DNA of 64,000 nt from Palsa-504 sp963847965 (GTDB taxonomy: Bacteria; Actinomycetota; Actinomycetes; Streptosporangiales; Streptosporangiaceae). Location: assembly GCA_963847965.1 (NCBI GenBank), contig CAWKCG010000047.1, positions 248,001 through 312,000 of the forward strand. Direction: 5' to 3'. Under the pieces are notes generated by a model, which had not been told where the DNA came from, did not search any database, and worked only from the letters and a program-made list of their open reading frames with translations. Made by a program: the position numbers and the translations under genes. The number at the start of each line of letters is the position of its first letter. Position 1 is the stretch's first letter. Below, piece by piece: positions 14,517-23,713 of the stretch.

Positions 14517-16978
14517 CCGTGCAGACCACGCAGGACACGGTCACCGTCACCATTGACGACTTCGAGATCGCGGTGCCGAAGGGCATGCTGATCATCCGGG
14601 CCGCCGAACTGCTCGGCATTGCGATCCCGCGGTTCTGCGACCATCCGCTGCTCGAGCCGATCGCCGCCTGCCGCCAGTGCCTGGTCGAGGTGGAGGGCCA
14701 GAGCAAGCCGGTGGCGGCGTGCATCACCCCGTGCTCGGACGGCATGGTGGTGCGGACCCAGCTCACCTCCGCGGTCGCGGAGAAGGCGCAGCGCGGCGTG
14801 ATGGAGTTCCTGCTCATCAACCACCCGCTGGACTGCCCGATGTGCGACAAGGGCGGCGAGTGCCCGCTGCAGAACCAGGCCATGTCCAACGGTCAGGGCG
14901 AGACCCGGTTCACCTACGACAAGCGGACCTTCGACAAGCCGGTCGCCATCTCCACCGGGGTGCTGCTGGACCGCGAGCGGTGCATCTCCTGCACCCGGTG
15001 CACGAGGACTTCGGAGGAGATCGCCGGGGACCCGTTCATCGATTTCCTGGGGCGCGGCCCGGCGCAGATGATCGGCACCGCCGAGGGCAAGCCGTTCAAC
15101 TCCTACTTCTCCGGCAACACCGTGCAGGTCTGCCCGGTCGGCGCGCTGACCGGCGTGGCCTACCGGTTCCGGTCCCGGCCGTTCGACCTGGAGTCAGTAC
15201 CGAGCGTGTGCGAGCACTGCGCGGCGGGGTGCCGGCAGCGGACCGACATCCGGCGCGGGCGGGTGCTGCGCCGGCTGGCGGGCGAGGAGCCGGCCGTCAA
15301 CGAGGAGTGGAACTGCGACAAGGGCCGCTGGGCCTTCACGTACGCGACCCAGCCCGACCGGCTGACCGCCCCGCTGGTCCGGGACGCCGCCGGGGTGCTC
15401 GTCCCGACCTCCTGGCCGCACGCGCTGGCGGTGGCCGCGGCCGGCCTGGCCGCGGCGCGCGACGCTCAGCGCGAGCGGCCGCGTGGCGTCGGCGTGCTGG
15501 CCGGCGGCTGGCGCACCCTGGAGGACGCCTACGCCTACGCCAAGTTCGCCAGGATCGCGCTGCGCACCAACGACGTGGACATGCGGGCCCGCCCGCACTC
15601 GGCCGAGGAAGAGCAGTTTCTCGCGGCCTGCGTGGCCGGGCGGGACATCACGGTCAGCTACGCCGACCTGGAGCAGGCGCCCGCCGTGCTGCTGGCCGGG
15701 TTCGAACCGGAAGATGAGTCGCCTATCGTCTTCCTGCGGCTGCACAAGGCGGTACGGCACCACGGCCTGCGGGTGTTCTCCGTGGCGGCGCTGTCCAGCC
15801 GCGGGCTGGCCAAGCTGTCCGGCGCGTTGCTGCCCACCCTGCCCGGGGACGAGGCCGCCGCGCTCACCGCGCTCACGGCCGGCGGCTCGGCCGGGGACGA
15901 TGACCAGCTGTGGCGCGACGCGGGCGACACGCTGAAGCAAGCGGGCGCCGTCATCCTGGTCGGCGAGCGGCTCGCCGCCGTCCCGGGGGCGCTCGCCGCG
16001 GCGGCCCGGCTCGCATTCGCGTCGGGTGCCCGGCTCGCCTGGGTCCCGCGCCGGGCGGGCGAGCGGGGCGCGGTCGAGGCGGGCGCCCTACCGGGGCTGC
16101 TGCCCATCGGCCGCCCGGCCGCCGACGCCGGGGCCCGTGCCGAGGTGGCCCGGATCTGGGGCCAGGGCTCGCTGCCCGTCACCCCGGGCCGCGACACCGC
16201 CGCGATCCTCGCCGCCGCCGCCGAAGGCGAACTCGCCGGCCTGCTGGTGGCCGGGGTGGATCCGGCCGACCTGCCCGACCCGCGGGCCGCGCTGAACGCG
16301 ATCGAGACGACGCCCTTCGTGGTCAGCGTCGAGCTGCGGGCCAGCGCGGTCACCGACCGGGCCGACGTGGTGTTCCCGGTGGCCGTCGTGGCCGAGAAGG
16401 CCGGGACGTTCGTGAACTGGGAAGGGCGCGGCGGCTCCTTCGCCCAGGCGCTGAAGGTGCCGGACGTCCGCACCGACCTGTACGTGCTCGGTGCGATCGC
16501 CGACCAGATGGATGTCCACCTGGGCCTGCCCGACGCCGCGGCCGCGCGGGCGGAACTCGCTGCGCTTGGCAGCTGGCGCGGCCCGCGCCCAGAGCCGCCG
16601 GTAGTAACGACGGCCTGGCCGGGCGTGCCCCCGGCTCCCCGCGTCGAAGGGACGGGCATCCTCGACGTCCGGCTCGCGAGCTGGCATCAGCTGCTCGACA
16701 GCGGGCGGATGCAGGACGGCGAGCCGTCGCTGGCGGGTACCGCGCGCCCGGCCGTGGCCCGGATGTCCGCGGCCACCGCGGCCGAGGCCGGCGTGGCCGA
16801 CGGCGATAAGGTGACCGTGGCCACCGACCGCGGGTCGGTGACCGTTCCCGCCGAGATCGCGCCAATGGCCGATCACGTGGTTTGGCTCCCGGCGGCGGGC
16901 CTGCCCGGCGGAGCCACCATCCGCGCCGAGCTCGGCGCGGGCCACGGCGCCATGGTCACGCTGAGGAGGCCGGAATGA
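14513..16978 (+). CDS. nuoG: NADH-quinone oxidoreductase subunit G
   Basis: Large Fe-S subunit carrying electrons from NuoF to the membrane arm. N-terminal [2Fe-2S] ferredoxin domain (PRFCDHPLLEPIAACRQC...ACITPC), His/Cys cluster in NHPLDCPMCDKGGECPLQNQ, 4Fe-4S ligands in RCISCTRCTR and CPVGAL, and SVCEHCAAGC at the start of the molybdopterin-oxidoreductase-like domain. ATG 14513 overlaps the nuoF stop and follows CAGGGAG; the frame is also open upstream but only through the repeat. 821 residues. Confidence 0.96.
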   Translation: MTVQTTQDTVTVTIDDFEIAVPKGMLIIRAAELLGIAIPRFCDHPLLEPIAACRQCLVEVEGQSKPVAACITPCSDGMVVRTQLTSAVAEKAQRGVMEFLLINHPLDCPMCDKGGECPLQNQAMSNGQGETRFTYDKRTFDKPVAISTGVLLDRERCISCTRCTRTSEEIAGDPFIDFLGRGPAQMIGTAEGKPFNSYFSGNTVQVCPVGALTGVAYRFRSRPFDLESVPSVCEHCAAGCRQRTDIRRGRVLRRLAGEEPAVNEEWNCDKGRWAFTYATQPDRLTAPLVRDAAGVLVPTSWPHALAVAAAGLAAARDAQRERPRGVGVLAGGWRTLEDAYAYAKFARIALRTNDVDMRARPHSAEEEQFLAACVAGRDITVSYADLEQAPAVLLAGFEPEDESPIVFLRLHKAVRHHGLRVFSVAALSSRGLAKLSGALLPTLPGDEAAALTALTAGGSAGDDDQLWRDAGDTLKQAGAVILVGERLAAVPGALAAAARLAFASGARLAWVPRRAGERGAVEAGALPGLLPIGRPAADAGARAEVARIWGQGSLPVTPGRDTAAILAAAAEGELAGLLVAGVDPADLPDPRAALNAIETTPFVVSVELRASAVTDRADVVFPVAVVAEKAGTFVNWEGRGGSFAQALKVPDVRTDLYVLGAIADQMDVHLGLPDAAAARAELAALGSWRGPRPEPPVVTTAWPGVPPAPRVEGTGILDVRLASWHQLLDSGRMQDGEPSLAGTARPAVARMSAATAAEAGVADGDKVTVATDRGSVTVPAEIAPMADHVVWLPAAGLPGGATIRAELGAGHGAMVTLRRPE

Positions 16979-18306
16979 TGCACGCAGGGGTGATCGCGGC
17001 TCCCGCGGCTGACCCTACGCTCAGCGACTTCAACCAGCTCATCTGGTGGCTGGTGCTGCTCAAGGTGGGCATGGTCTTCGTCTTCCTGCTGCTGGTCACC
17101 ATCTTCATGATCTGGTTCGAACGCCGGGTCGTCGGCCGGATGCAGAACCGGCCGGGGCCGAACCGGGCCGGGCCGTTCGGCCTGCTGCAGCCGATCGCGG
17201 ACGCGCTCAAGCTGCCGCTCAAGGAAGACATCGTCCCCCGGACCTCGGACAAGCTGGTGTTCGTCATCGCGCCGATCCTGTCGGCCGCGCCGGCCTTCAT
17301 CAGCTTCGCGATCATCCCGTGGGGCCCGGAGGTCTCGATCTTCCACCACCACACGCCGCTGCAACTGGCCGACCTCCCGGTGGCGGTGCTGCTGGTGCTG
17401 GCCATGAGCTCGATAGGCGTGTACGGGATCGTACTGGCCGGCTGGGCCTCCGGATCCCCGTACTCGCTGCTCGGCGCGCTGCGCTCGGCGGCTCAGGTCA
17501 TCAGCTACGAGATCGCGATGGGCCTGTCCTTCGTGGCCGTGTTCCTGTACGCGGGCTCGCTGTCGACCACCGCGATCGTCTCCGCCCAGCAGCACGAATG
17601 GTACGCCTGGCTGCTGCCGGTCTCGTTCGTCATCTACCTGTTCACCATGGTGGGCGAGACCAACCGGCTGCCGTTCGACCTGCCCGAGGGGGAGGGCGAG
17701 CTGGTGGCCGGCTACCACACCGAGTACTCGTCGATGAGATTCGCGATGTTCTACCTGGCCGAGTACAACAACATGACGACGGTCGCCGCGCTGGCCACCA
17801 CGCTGTTCCTGGGCGGCTGGCGGGCGCCGTGGCCGCTGTCGCTGTGGGCGGGAGCCAACAGCGGCTGGTGGCCGGTGCTGTGGTTCGTGATCAAGGTCTT
17901 CATCATCTTGTTCTGCTACGTCTGGCTGCGCGGCACCCTGCCCCGGATCCGCTACGACCAGCTGATGGCCATCGGCTGGAAGGTCCTGATCCCGGGTTCG
18001 ATCCTCTGGATCCTGCTGATCGCCACCGTGCGCACCTGGCGGCTCGACGGGCGCCTCACGATCCCGGTCGTGGCGGTGGGCTTGATCGTGCTGGGCCTCA
18101 TCTTCATCCTGGCCGCGATGTGGGACACCGGCGCGCAGCAGCGGGCCGCCCGGTACGCGGCAGCGGAGTCCGCCAGTGCCAGCGAAGCCGGCCGGGACAC
18201 GCCCTACGGCACGGGCACCTTCCCGGTGCCGCCGCTCGACCTGCCGCACTACCACGGCGTCGCCCTAGACCACCAAACCTCCACCCGGGAGGTCACCGGT
18301 GCTTAA
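16975..18306 (+). CDS. nuoH: NADH-quinone oxidoreductase subunit H
   Basis: Membrane subunit at the quinone site, linking the peripheral arm to the proton-pumping arm. About eight transmembrane helices, with the signatures RMQNRPGPNRAGPFGLLQ, EIAMGLSF and ETNRLPFDLPEGEGELVAGYHTEY (the last split by its loop). ATG 16975 overlaps the nuoG stop, and GAGGAGG precedes it; ATG 16978 is an equivalent alternative. The 443 residues include a roughly 55-residue soluble C-terminal tail. Confidence 0.97.
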   Translation: MMHAGVIAAPAADPTLSDFNQLIWWLVLLKVGMVFVFLLLVTIFMIWFERRVVGRMQNRPGPNRAGPFGLLQPIADALKLPLKEDIVPRTSDKLVFVIAPILSAAPAFISFAIIPWGPEVSIFHHHTPLQLADLPVAVLLVLAMSSIGVYGIVLAGWASGSPYSLLGALRSAAQVISYEIAMGLSFVAVFLYAGSLSTTAIVSAQQHEWYAWLLPVSFVIYLFTMVGETNRLPFDLPEGEGELVAGYHTEYSSMRFAMFYLAEYNNMTTVAALATTLFLGGWRAPWPLSLWAGANSGWWPVLWFVIKVFIILFCYVWLRGTLPRIRYDQLMAIGWKVLIPGSILWILLIATVRTWRLDGRLTIPVVAVGLIVLGLIFILAAMWDTGAQQRAARYAAAESASASEAGRDTPYGTGTFPVPPLDLPHYHGVALDHQTSTREVTGA

Positions 18307-19006
18307 TTTCCTCAATCCGATCAAGGGCTTCGGGGTCACCTTTACCGAGATGTTCCGCAAGCCGGAGACCGTCTACTACCCCGAGGTGAAAAAGCCCACC
18401 GCGCCCCGGTTCCACGGCCATCACCAGCTCAACCGGTGGCCGGACGGGCTGGAGAAATGCATCGGGTGCGAGCTGTGCGCCTGGGCCTGCCCGGCCGACG
18501 CCATCTACGTCGAGGGCCGGGACAACACCGAGGACGCCCGGTTCTCTCCCGGCGAGCGGTACGGCTACGTCTACCAGATCAACTACCTGCGCTGCATCCT
18601 GTGCGGCATGTGCATCGAGGCCTGCCCGACGCGCGCGCTGACCATGACCAACGAGTACGAGATCGCCGACGACAACCGGGAAGACCTGATCTGGACCAAG
18701 GAGCAGTTGCTCGTGCCGCTGGTACCAGGCATGGAGGCGCCGCCGCATCCGATGCGGCTCGGCGACGACGAGAAGGACTATTACCGTCTCGGCGAGGCCG
18801 GCCTGACCGTCGGCCCCCGCGCGCCGGGCATGTCCGGTCCCGGCGGGCCGTCGGGCCCGGCGGTGTTCGCCACATCGCCGGACGCCTCGCTGTCGTGGCT
18901 CCCCCGCGAGGAGCGGCGCGAAGAGCACGAGGAACGGCGCGCGGAGCGGGACGAACGGCGCGTGGAGCGGGATGAGAAATACCTGGACAGGGGTGAGGGC
19001 ACGTGA
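18299..19006 (+). CDS. nuoI: NADH-quinone oxidoreductase subunit I
   Basis: Carries two [4Fe-4S] clusters (N6a/N6b) close to NuoB. The two ligand sets CIGCELCAWACP and CILCGMCIEACPTRAL are intact. GTG 18299 overlaps the nuoH stop, and GGGAGG lies just upstream. The 235-residue protein ends in a highly charged, repetitive Glu/Arg tail (about residues 202-232, units like EERR/ERDERR), which probably forms a helix outside the conserved core. Confidence 0.97.
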   Translation: MLNFLNPIKGFGVTFTEMFRKPETVYYPEVKKPTAPRFHGHHQLNRWPDGLEKCIGCELCAWACPADAIYVEGRDNTEDARFSPGERYGYVYQINYLRCILCGMCIEACPTRALTMTNEYEIADDNREDLIWTKEQLLVPLVPGMEAPPHPMRLGDDEKDYYRLGEAGLTVGPRAPGMSGPGGPSGPAVFATSPDASLSWLPREERREEHEERRAERDERRVERDEKYLDRGEGT

Positions 19007-19833
19007 GAGGAGTCCTCGCGGCCGGCGGCACCAACACCAACTTCGTCGCCGAGCAGACCGTCTTCTGGATCCTGTTCTTCGCCTCGGTCGGCGCCGCGCT
19101 GGCCATGATCCTGGTCCGGCGGGCGGTGCAGTGCGCCATCATGCTCGCCGTGGTGATGATCTGCCTGGCCACCATGTACGCCATGCAGGGGGCGCCGTTC
19201 CTGGCCTTCGTGCAGATCATCGTGTACACCGGCGCGGTCCTCATGCTGTTCCTGTTCGTCCTCATGCTGATCGGCATCAGCTCGGCGGACTCGATCACCG
19301 AGACCATCAAGGGCCAGCGGCTGGCGGCGGGCCTGGCCGCGATCGGCCTGCTGGTGCTGCTGGCGCTCGGCATCGGGCACGCGGCCATCGGCGGGGCCGC
19401 GCCGCAGACCGCGGCGAACGGCGCGAACAACCTCACCGGGCTCGCGCAGCTGATCTTCACCACCTACGTGTTCCCGTTCGAGGTCACCGGCGCGCTGCTG
19501 ATCACCGCGGCGGTCGGCGCGATGGTGCTCGCGCACCGCGAGCGCACCTCACCCAAGCCCACGCAGCGGGAACTGGCTGCCCGGCGGCTGGCCAGCGGCC
19601 AGCTCGCGCCCGACCCGGCGCCCGGCGTGTACGCGCTGCACGACGCCGCGGACCGGCCCGCCCTGCTGCCGGACGGCAGGACCTCCGAGTTGTCCGTCAG
19701 CTCGGCGCTGTCTCCCCGTGACCCGGGCGAGACACCACGGTTCGTTCCGCCCGAAGAGACCCTGGAGATCACGGCGGAAGGCGGCGAGCGGGAGATCAGC
19801 CCCGTGACCCCGTCCGGGAGGGCCGAGTCATGA
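19003..19833 (+). CDS. nuoJ: NADH-quinone oxidoreductase subunit J
   Basis: Membrane-arm subunit with five hydrophobic helices in the first about 175 residues, including the conserved QIIVYTGAVLMLFLFVLMLIG helix pair split around Gly. GTG 19003 overlaps the nuoI stop. The remaining about 100 residues form a hydrophilic Pro/Glu-rich tail, longer than in E. coli but seen in actinobacteria. Confidence 0.96.
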   Translation: MRGVLAAGGTNTNFVAEQTVFWILFFASVGAALAMILVRRAVQCAIMLAVVMICLATMYAMQGAPFLAFVQIIVYTGAVLMLFLFVLMLIGISSADSITETIKGQRLAAGLAAIGLLVLLALGIGHAAIGGAAPQTAANGANNLTGLAQLIFTTYVFPFEVTGALLITAAVGAMVLAHRERTSPKPTQRELAARRLASGQLAPDPAPGVYALHDAADRPALLPDGRTSELSVSSALSPRDPGETPRFVPPEETLEITAEGGEREISPVTPSGRAES

Positions 19834-20129
19834 GCCCCGTGCACTTCATCGCGCTGTCGGTGATCCTGTTCGTGATCGGCGGCGTCGGCGTGCTCGTCCG
19901 GCGCAACGCCATCGTCGTGTTCATGTGCATCGAGCTGATGCTGAACGCCTGCAACCTGGCCTTCGTCGCGTTCGCACGTGAGCACGGCAACCTGGACGGG
20001 CAGGTCATCGCGTTCTTCGTCATGGTGGTGGCCGCGGCCGAGGTCGTGGTCGGCCTCGCGATCCTGATGGCGATCTACCGGGCCCGCAGGTCAGCGTCGG
20101 TGGACGACGCCAACCTGCTCAAGTGGTGA
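19830..20129 (+). CDS. nuoK: NADH-quinone oxidoreductase subunit K
   Basis: Mrp-like membrane subunit, 99 residues, three helices. The conserved Glu residues involved in proton transfer lie in MCIELMLNACNL and VVAAAEVVVGLAI. ATG 19830 overlaps the nuoJ stop. Confidence 0.97.
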   Translation: MSPVHFIALSVILFVIGGVGVLVRRNAIVVFMCIELMLNACNLAFVAFAREHGNLDGQVIAFFVMVVAAAEVVVGLAILMAIYRARRSASVDDANLLKW

Positions 20130-20133
20130 GGGG

Positions 20134-22110
20134 ATGACGACGTTGACCACCGTCGCGGCTACCGGTGCGCTCAAGCTGTCGTGGCTGCTGCTGGTGTTCC
20201 CGCTGTTCGGCGCGGTAGTGCTGCTGGTCGGCGGCCGGCGGACCAACCGGTGGGGGCACCTGCTCGGGTGCGCGATGCCGGTCGCGTCGTTCGTCTACGC
20301 CGCGATCGCCTTCTTCGCCCTGCTCGGCGACACCGACCGCAGCCAGGACCAGCACCTGTACTCCTTCATCTCGGTCGGCGGCCTGCATGTCAACGAGGGC
20401 CTGCTGATCGACCAGCTCTCGATCAGCTTCGCGCTGCTGATCACCGGGGTGGGCTCGCTGATCATCATCTACTCGGTCGGCTACATGGCGCACGACCGCG
20501 ACCGGCGGCGCTTCTTCGGGTACATGAACCTGTTCCTCGCCGCGATGCTGCTGCTCGTGATCAGCGACAACTACCTGGGCCTGTACGTCGGCTGGGAAGG
20601 CGTCGGCCTGGCCTCCTACCTGCTGATCGGATTCTGGCAGTACAAGCCCGCCCCGCCGGTCGCGGCCAAGAAGGCGTTCGTGATGAACCGGGTCGGCGAC
20701 GCCGGCCTCACCCTGGCCATCTTCCTGATGTTCGCCGAGTTCGGCACGGTCCAGTTCAACGGGGTGTTCAGCACGGTGCACTCCAGCGGCAACGGGGTGA
20801 CCCTGGCGCTCGGGCTGCTGCTGCTGCTCGGCGCGTGCGGGAAATCCGCGCAGGTACCGCTGCAGTCCTGGCTGCTGGACGCGATGGAGGGCCCGACCCC
20901 CGTGTCGGCCCTGATCCACGCGGCCACCATGGTCACCGCCGGGGTGTACCTGCTGGTCCGGTCGAACCCGATCCTGGACCTCTCACCCGGCGCGCGTCTG
21001 GCCATCGCGATCGTGGGCGCGATCACCCTGCTCTGGGGCGCGATCATCGGCTGCGCGAAGGACGACATCAAGAAGTCGCTGGCCGGGTCGACCATGAGCC
21101 AGATCGGCTACATGACGCTCGGCGCCGGGCTCGGGCCCGCCGGGTACGTGTTCGCGATCGCGCACCTGCTCGCGCACGGGTTCTTCAAGGCCGGGCTGTT
21201 CCTCGGCGCCGGCTCGGTGATACACGGCATGGACGACGAGCAGGACATGCGGCGCTACGGCGCGCTGGCGCGGGTGATGCCGGCCACCTTCGTCACGTTC
21301 AGCATCGCGTACCTGGCCATCATCGGCATCCCGCCGTTCTCGGGGTTCTTCACCAAGGACGGGATCATCGAGGCGGCCTGGGACCGGGGCGGCACCGCCG
21401 GGCCGATCCTCACGGCCTGCGCGATCCTCGGTGCGGGCATCACGGCGTTCTACATGACCCGGATGATGCTGATGACCTGGTTCGGCAGGCCGCGCTGGCC
21501 AGGGGGGTCTGGGGGGATGGAGTCCCCCCAGGAGCGGGGGGATCCCGGGGGGTCGCCCCCCGGGGCCAGCACAGCGCCCGCCCCGCACCCGCACGAGTCT
21601 CCGTCGGTGATGGTCTGGCCGATGATCGTGCTGGCCGTAGGCTCCTTCGCCCTGGGCGGCCTGCTGATCGTGAACCGGCGGTTCGAGAACTTCCTCGCCC
21701 CGGTCACCGGGCTGCCGCCGACGGCGCACGGCCTATGGACCGTACCCGGCGGGATCGCCCTAGTGCTGGTGGTCGTCGGCGCGGCCATCGCCTGGCTGAT
21801 GTACGGGCGGGTCCCGGTCCCGGTCACGGCACCGCGGGGGAACTTCCTGGTCGTCGCGGGCCGCAAGGAGCTGTACGGAGACACGATCAACGAGGATCTG
21901 GTGATGCGGCCCGGGCAGTGGCTGACCAGGCTCTCGGTGTACTTCGATAACCGCGGCGTGGACGGCCTGGTGAACACGCTGGCCGCGCTGGTGGGCGGGA
22001 CGTCCGGCCGGTGGCGCCGGATGCAGACCGGGTTCGTGCGCTCCTACGCGCTGTCCATGCTGGCCGGCGGCGTGATCCTGGTCGCCTTGCTCCTGGCGGT
22101 GAGGCTCTGA
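20134..22110 (+). CDS. nuoL: NADH-quinone oxidoreductase subunit L
   Basis: Antiporter-like proton-pumping subunit. Key motifs are GWEGVGLASYLLIGFW, GACGKSAQVPLQSWLLDAMEGPTPVSALIHAATMV and SQIGYMTLGAG. ATG 20134 follows GTGAGGGG four bases after nuoK. Hairpin repeat copy G is inserted in frame around residues 455-480, between TWFGRPRW and HPHESPSVMVWPM, which are adjacent in homologues. The insertion falls in a loop before the C-terminal helices. Confidence 0.97.
   Translation: MTTLTTVAATGALKLSWLLLVFPLFGAVVLLVGGRRTNRWGHLLGCAMPVASFVYAAIAFFALLGDTDRSQDQHLYSFISVGGLHVNEGLLIDQLSISFALLITGVGSLIIIYSVGYMAHDRDRRRFFGYMNLFLAAMLLLVISDNYLGLYVGWEGVGLASYLLIGFWQYKPAPPVAAKKAFVMNRVGDAGLTLAIFLMFAEFGTVQFNGVFSTVHSSGNGVTLALGLLLLLGACGKSAQVPLQSWLLDAMEGPTPVSALIHAATMVTAGVYLLVRSNPILDLSPGARLAIAIVGAITLLWGAIIGCAKDDIKKSLAGSTMSQIGYMTLGAGLGPAGYVFAIAHLLAHGFFKAGLFLGAGSVIHGMDDEQDMRRYGALARVMPATFVTFSIAYLAIIGIPPFSGFFTKDGIIEAAWDRGGTAGPILTACAILGAGITAFYMTRMMLMTWFGRPRWPGGSGGMESPQERGDPGGSPPGASTAPAPHPHESPSVMVWPMIVLAVGSFALGGLLIVNRRFENFLAPVTGLPPTAHGLWTVPGGIALVLVVVGAAIAWLMYGRVPVPVTAPRGNFLVVAGRKELYGDTINEDLVMRPGQWLTRLSVYFDNRGVDGLVNTLAALVGGTSGRWRRMQTGFVRSYALSMLAGGVILVALLLAVRL
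21500..21572 (+). repeat. G/C hairpin repeat, copy G (inside nuoL)
   Basis: AGGGGGGTCTGGGGGGATGG, then a C run, then CCGGGGGG 21545-21552 with TCG and a C run, followed by GGCCAGCACAGC. The in-frame peptide GGSGGMESPQERGDPGGSPP matches the peptides of copies A and D. Confidence 0.8.
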
Positions 22111-22111
22111 G

Positions 22112-23713
22112 ATGAACGGCTTCCCCTGGCTGACGATCGCGGGCGCGCTCCCGCTGCTCGGCGCGATCGTGATCACGGCGGTGCCCAGCCTGCCCGCGGA
22201 CGGCGCGCCCGCCGACGTGAAGCGGCGAGAGACCCTGGCCAAGTGGCTCGCGCTGGTGTTCTCGCTGGCCACGCTCGTCGTGGTGATCATCATCGCGGTC
22301 AAGTTCCAGATCGGCGGGCCGAACTACCAGTTCACCGAGACCTACTCGTGGATCCCCGCGTTCGGCGTGCACTACGCGCTGGGCGTGGACGGCATCGCGC
22401 TGGTGCTGATCGCCATGTCCGCGGTGCTGATGCCGGTGGTGATCCTGGCCTCGTGGAACGACGCCGAGAGTGGCAAGCACAGCGTGAAGACGTACTTCGC
22501 GTTGATGATGGTGCTCGAGACGATGGTGATCGGCGTTTTCGCGGCCACCGACGTGTTCCTGTTCTACGTGTTCTTCGAGGCCATGCTGGTGCCGATGTAC
22601 TTCATGATCGGCAGCTACGGGGTCGGGAAGCGGCAGTACGCGGCGGTCAAGTTCCTGCTGTACGGCCTGCTTGGCGGGTTCCTCATGCTGGTCGCGCTCA
22701 TTGCGCTGTACGTGTACTCGACGCACAGCGCCGCGACCGGGCACCACGGCTCGTTCCTGTTCAGCGAGCTGGTCAACGTCTCGCTCAGCTCGACCGTGCA
22801 GAAGTGGATGTTCCTCGGGTTCTTCATCGCGTTCGCGATCAAGGCTCCGCTGTGGCCGTTCCACACCTGGCTGCCCGACGCGGCCGACTCCGCGCAGCCC
22901 GGCGCGGCCGTGCTGATGCTCGGCGTGATGGACAAGGTCGGGACGTTCGGCATGCTGCGGTACTGCCTGGAGCTCTTCCCAGCCGGCGCGAAGTACTTCA
23001 CCCCGCTGATCATCACGCTGGCCGTGATCGGGACGTTGTACGGCGCGATCGTCGCGATCGGGCAGGCCGGCCTGAAACGGCTGATGGGCTACGTCTCCAT
23101 CTCCCACTTCGGGCTCATCACGCTCGGCATCTTCGCGATGACCAGCCAGGGCCTGACCGGCGCGACGCTGTACATGGTCAACCACGCGTTCCTTACCGGC
23201 GCGCTGTTCATCCTGGTCGGGTGCCTGATCGTCAGGCGCGGGTCGGACCGGATCGCGGACTTTGGCGGCGTGCAGAGCGTCGCGCCGCTGCTGGCGGGGC
23301 TGTTCCTGATCTCCGGCCTGGCCGGGCTGTCGCTGCCCGGGCTGTCCTCGTTCGTCAGCGAGTTCCTGGTCCTGATCGGGACCTTCTCCCGCTATAAGGT
23401 GGCCGCGACCTTCGCCACCGCGAACATCATCCTGGCCGCGGTCTACATCTTGTGGATGTACCAGCGGACGATGAACGGGCCGGTGCGGGAGCAGGTCGCG
23501 GGGATGAAGGACCTGCGGCCCCGCGAGGTCCTGGCCGTCGCCCCGCTGCTCCTACTGATCATCTTCGTCGGGGTCTATCCCAAGCCGGTGCTCGACATCA
23601 TCAACCCCGCCGTGCGGGTGACGATGGTCCAGACGCACGTGACCGATCCGGTCCCCGCGCATCCGGCGCCTGGGTATACCACGACCGCAGCGCAGAGGGG
23701 GGTCCTGCCGTGA
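22112..23713 (+). CDS. nuoM: NADH-quinone oxidoreductase subunit M
   Basis: Second antiporter-like pump subunit, 533 residues, about 14 helices. Conserved Glu in FFEAMLVPMYFMIGSYG, Lys in AIKAPLWPFHTWLPDA, and GYVSISHFGLI are present. ATG 22112 is one base after the nuoL stop. Confidence 0.97.
   Translation: MNGFPWLTIAGALPLLGAIVITAVPSLPADGAPADVKRRETLAKWLALVFSLATLVVVIIIAVKFQIGGPNYQFTETYSWIPAFGVHYALGVDGIALVLIAMSAVLMPVVILASWNDAESGKHSVKTYFALMMVLETMVIGVFAATDVFLFYVFFEAMLVPMYFMIGSYGVGKRQYAAVKFLLYGLLGGFLMLVALIALYVYSTHSAATGHHGSFLFSELVNVSLSSTVQKWMFLGFFIAFAIKAPLWPFHTWLPDAADSAQPGAAVLMLGVMDKVGTFGMLRYCLELFPAGAKYFTPLIITLAVIGTLYGAIVAIGQAGLKRLMGYVSISHFGLITLGIFAMTSQGLTGATLYMVNHAFLTGALFILVGCLIVRRGSDRIADFGGVQSVAPLLAGLFLISGLAGLSLPGLSSFVSEFLVLIGTFSRYKVAATFATANIILAAVYILWMYQRTMNGPVREQVAGMKDLRPREVLAVAPLLLLIIFVGVYPKPVLDIINPAVRVTMVQTHVTDPVPAHPAPGYTTTAAQRGVLP

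Noticed and set aside
16873..18255. 460-codon - strand frame across nuoH and others like it across nuoF, nuoL, nuoM
   Set aside because: Arg/Gln/His-rich nonsense typical of antisense frames in GC-rich DNA; the + strand genes are certain.
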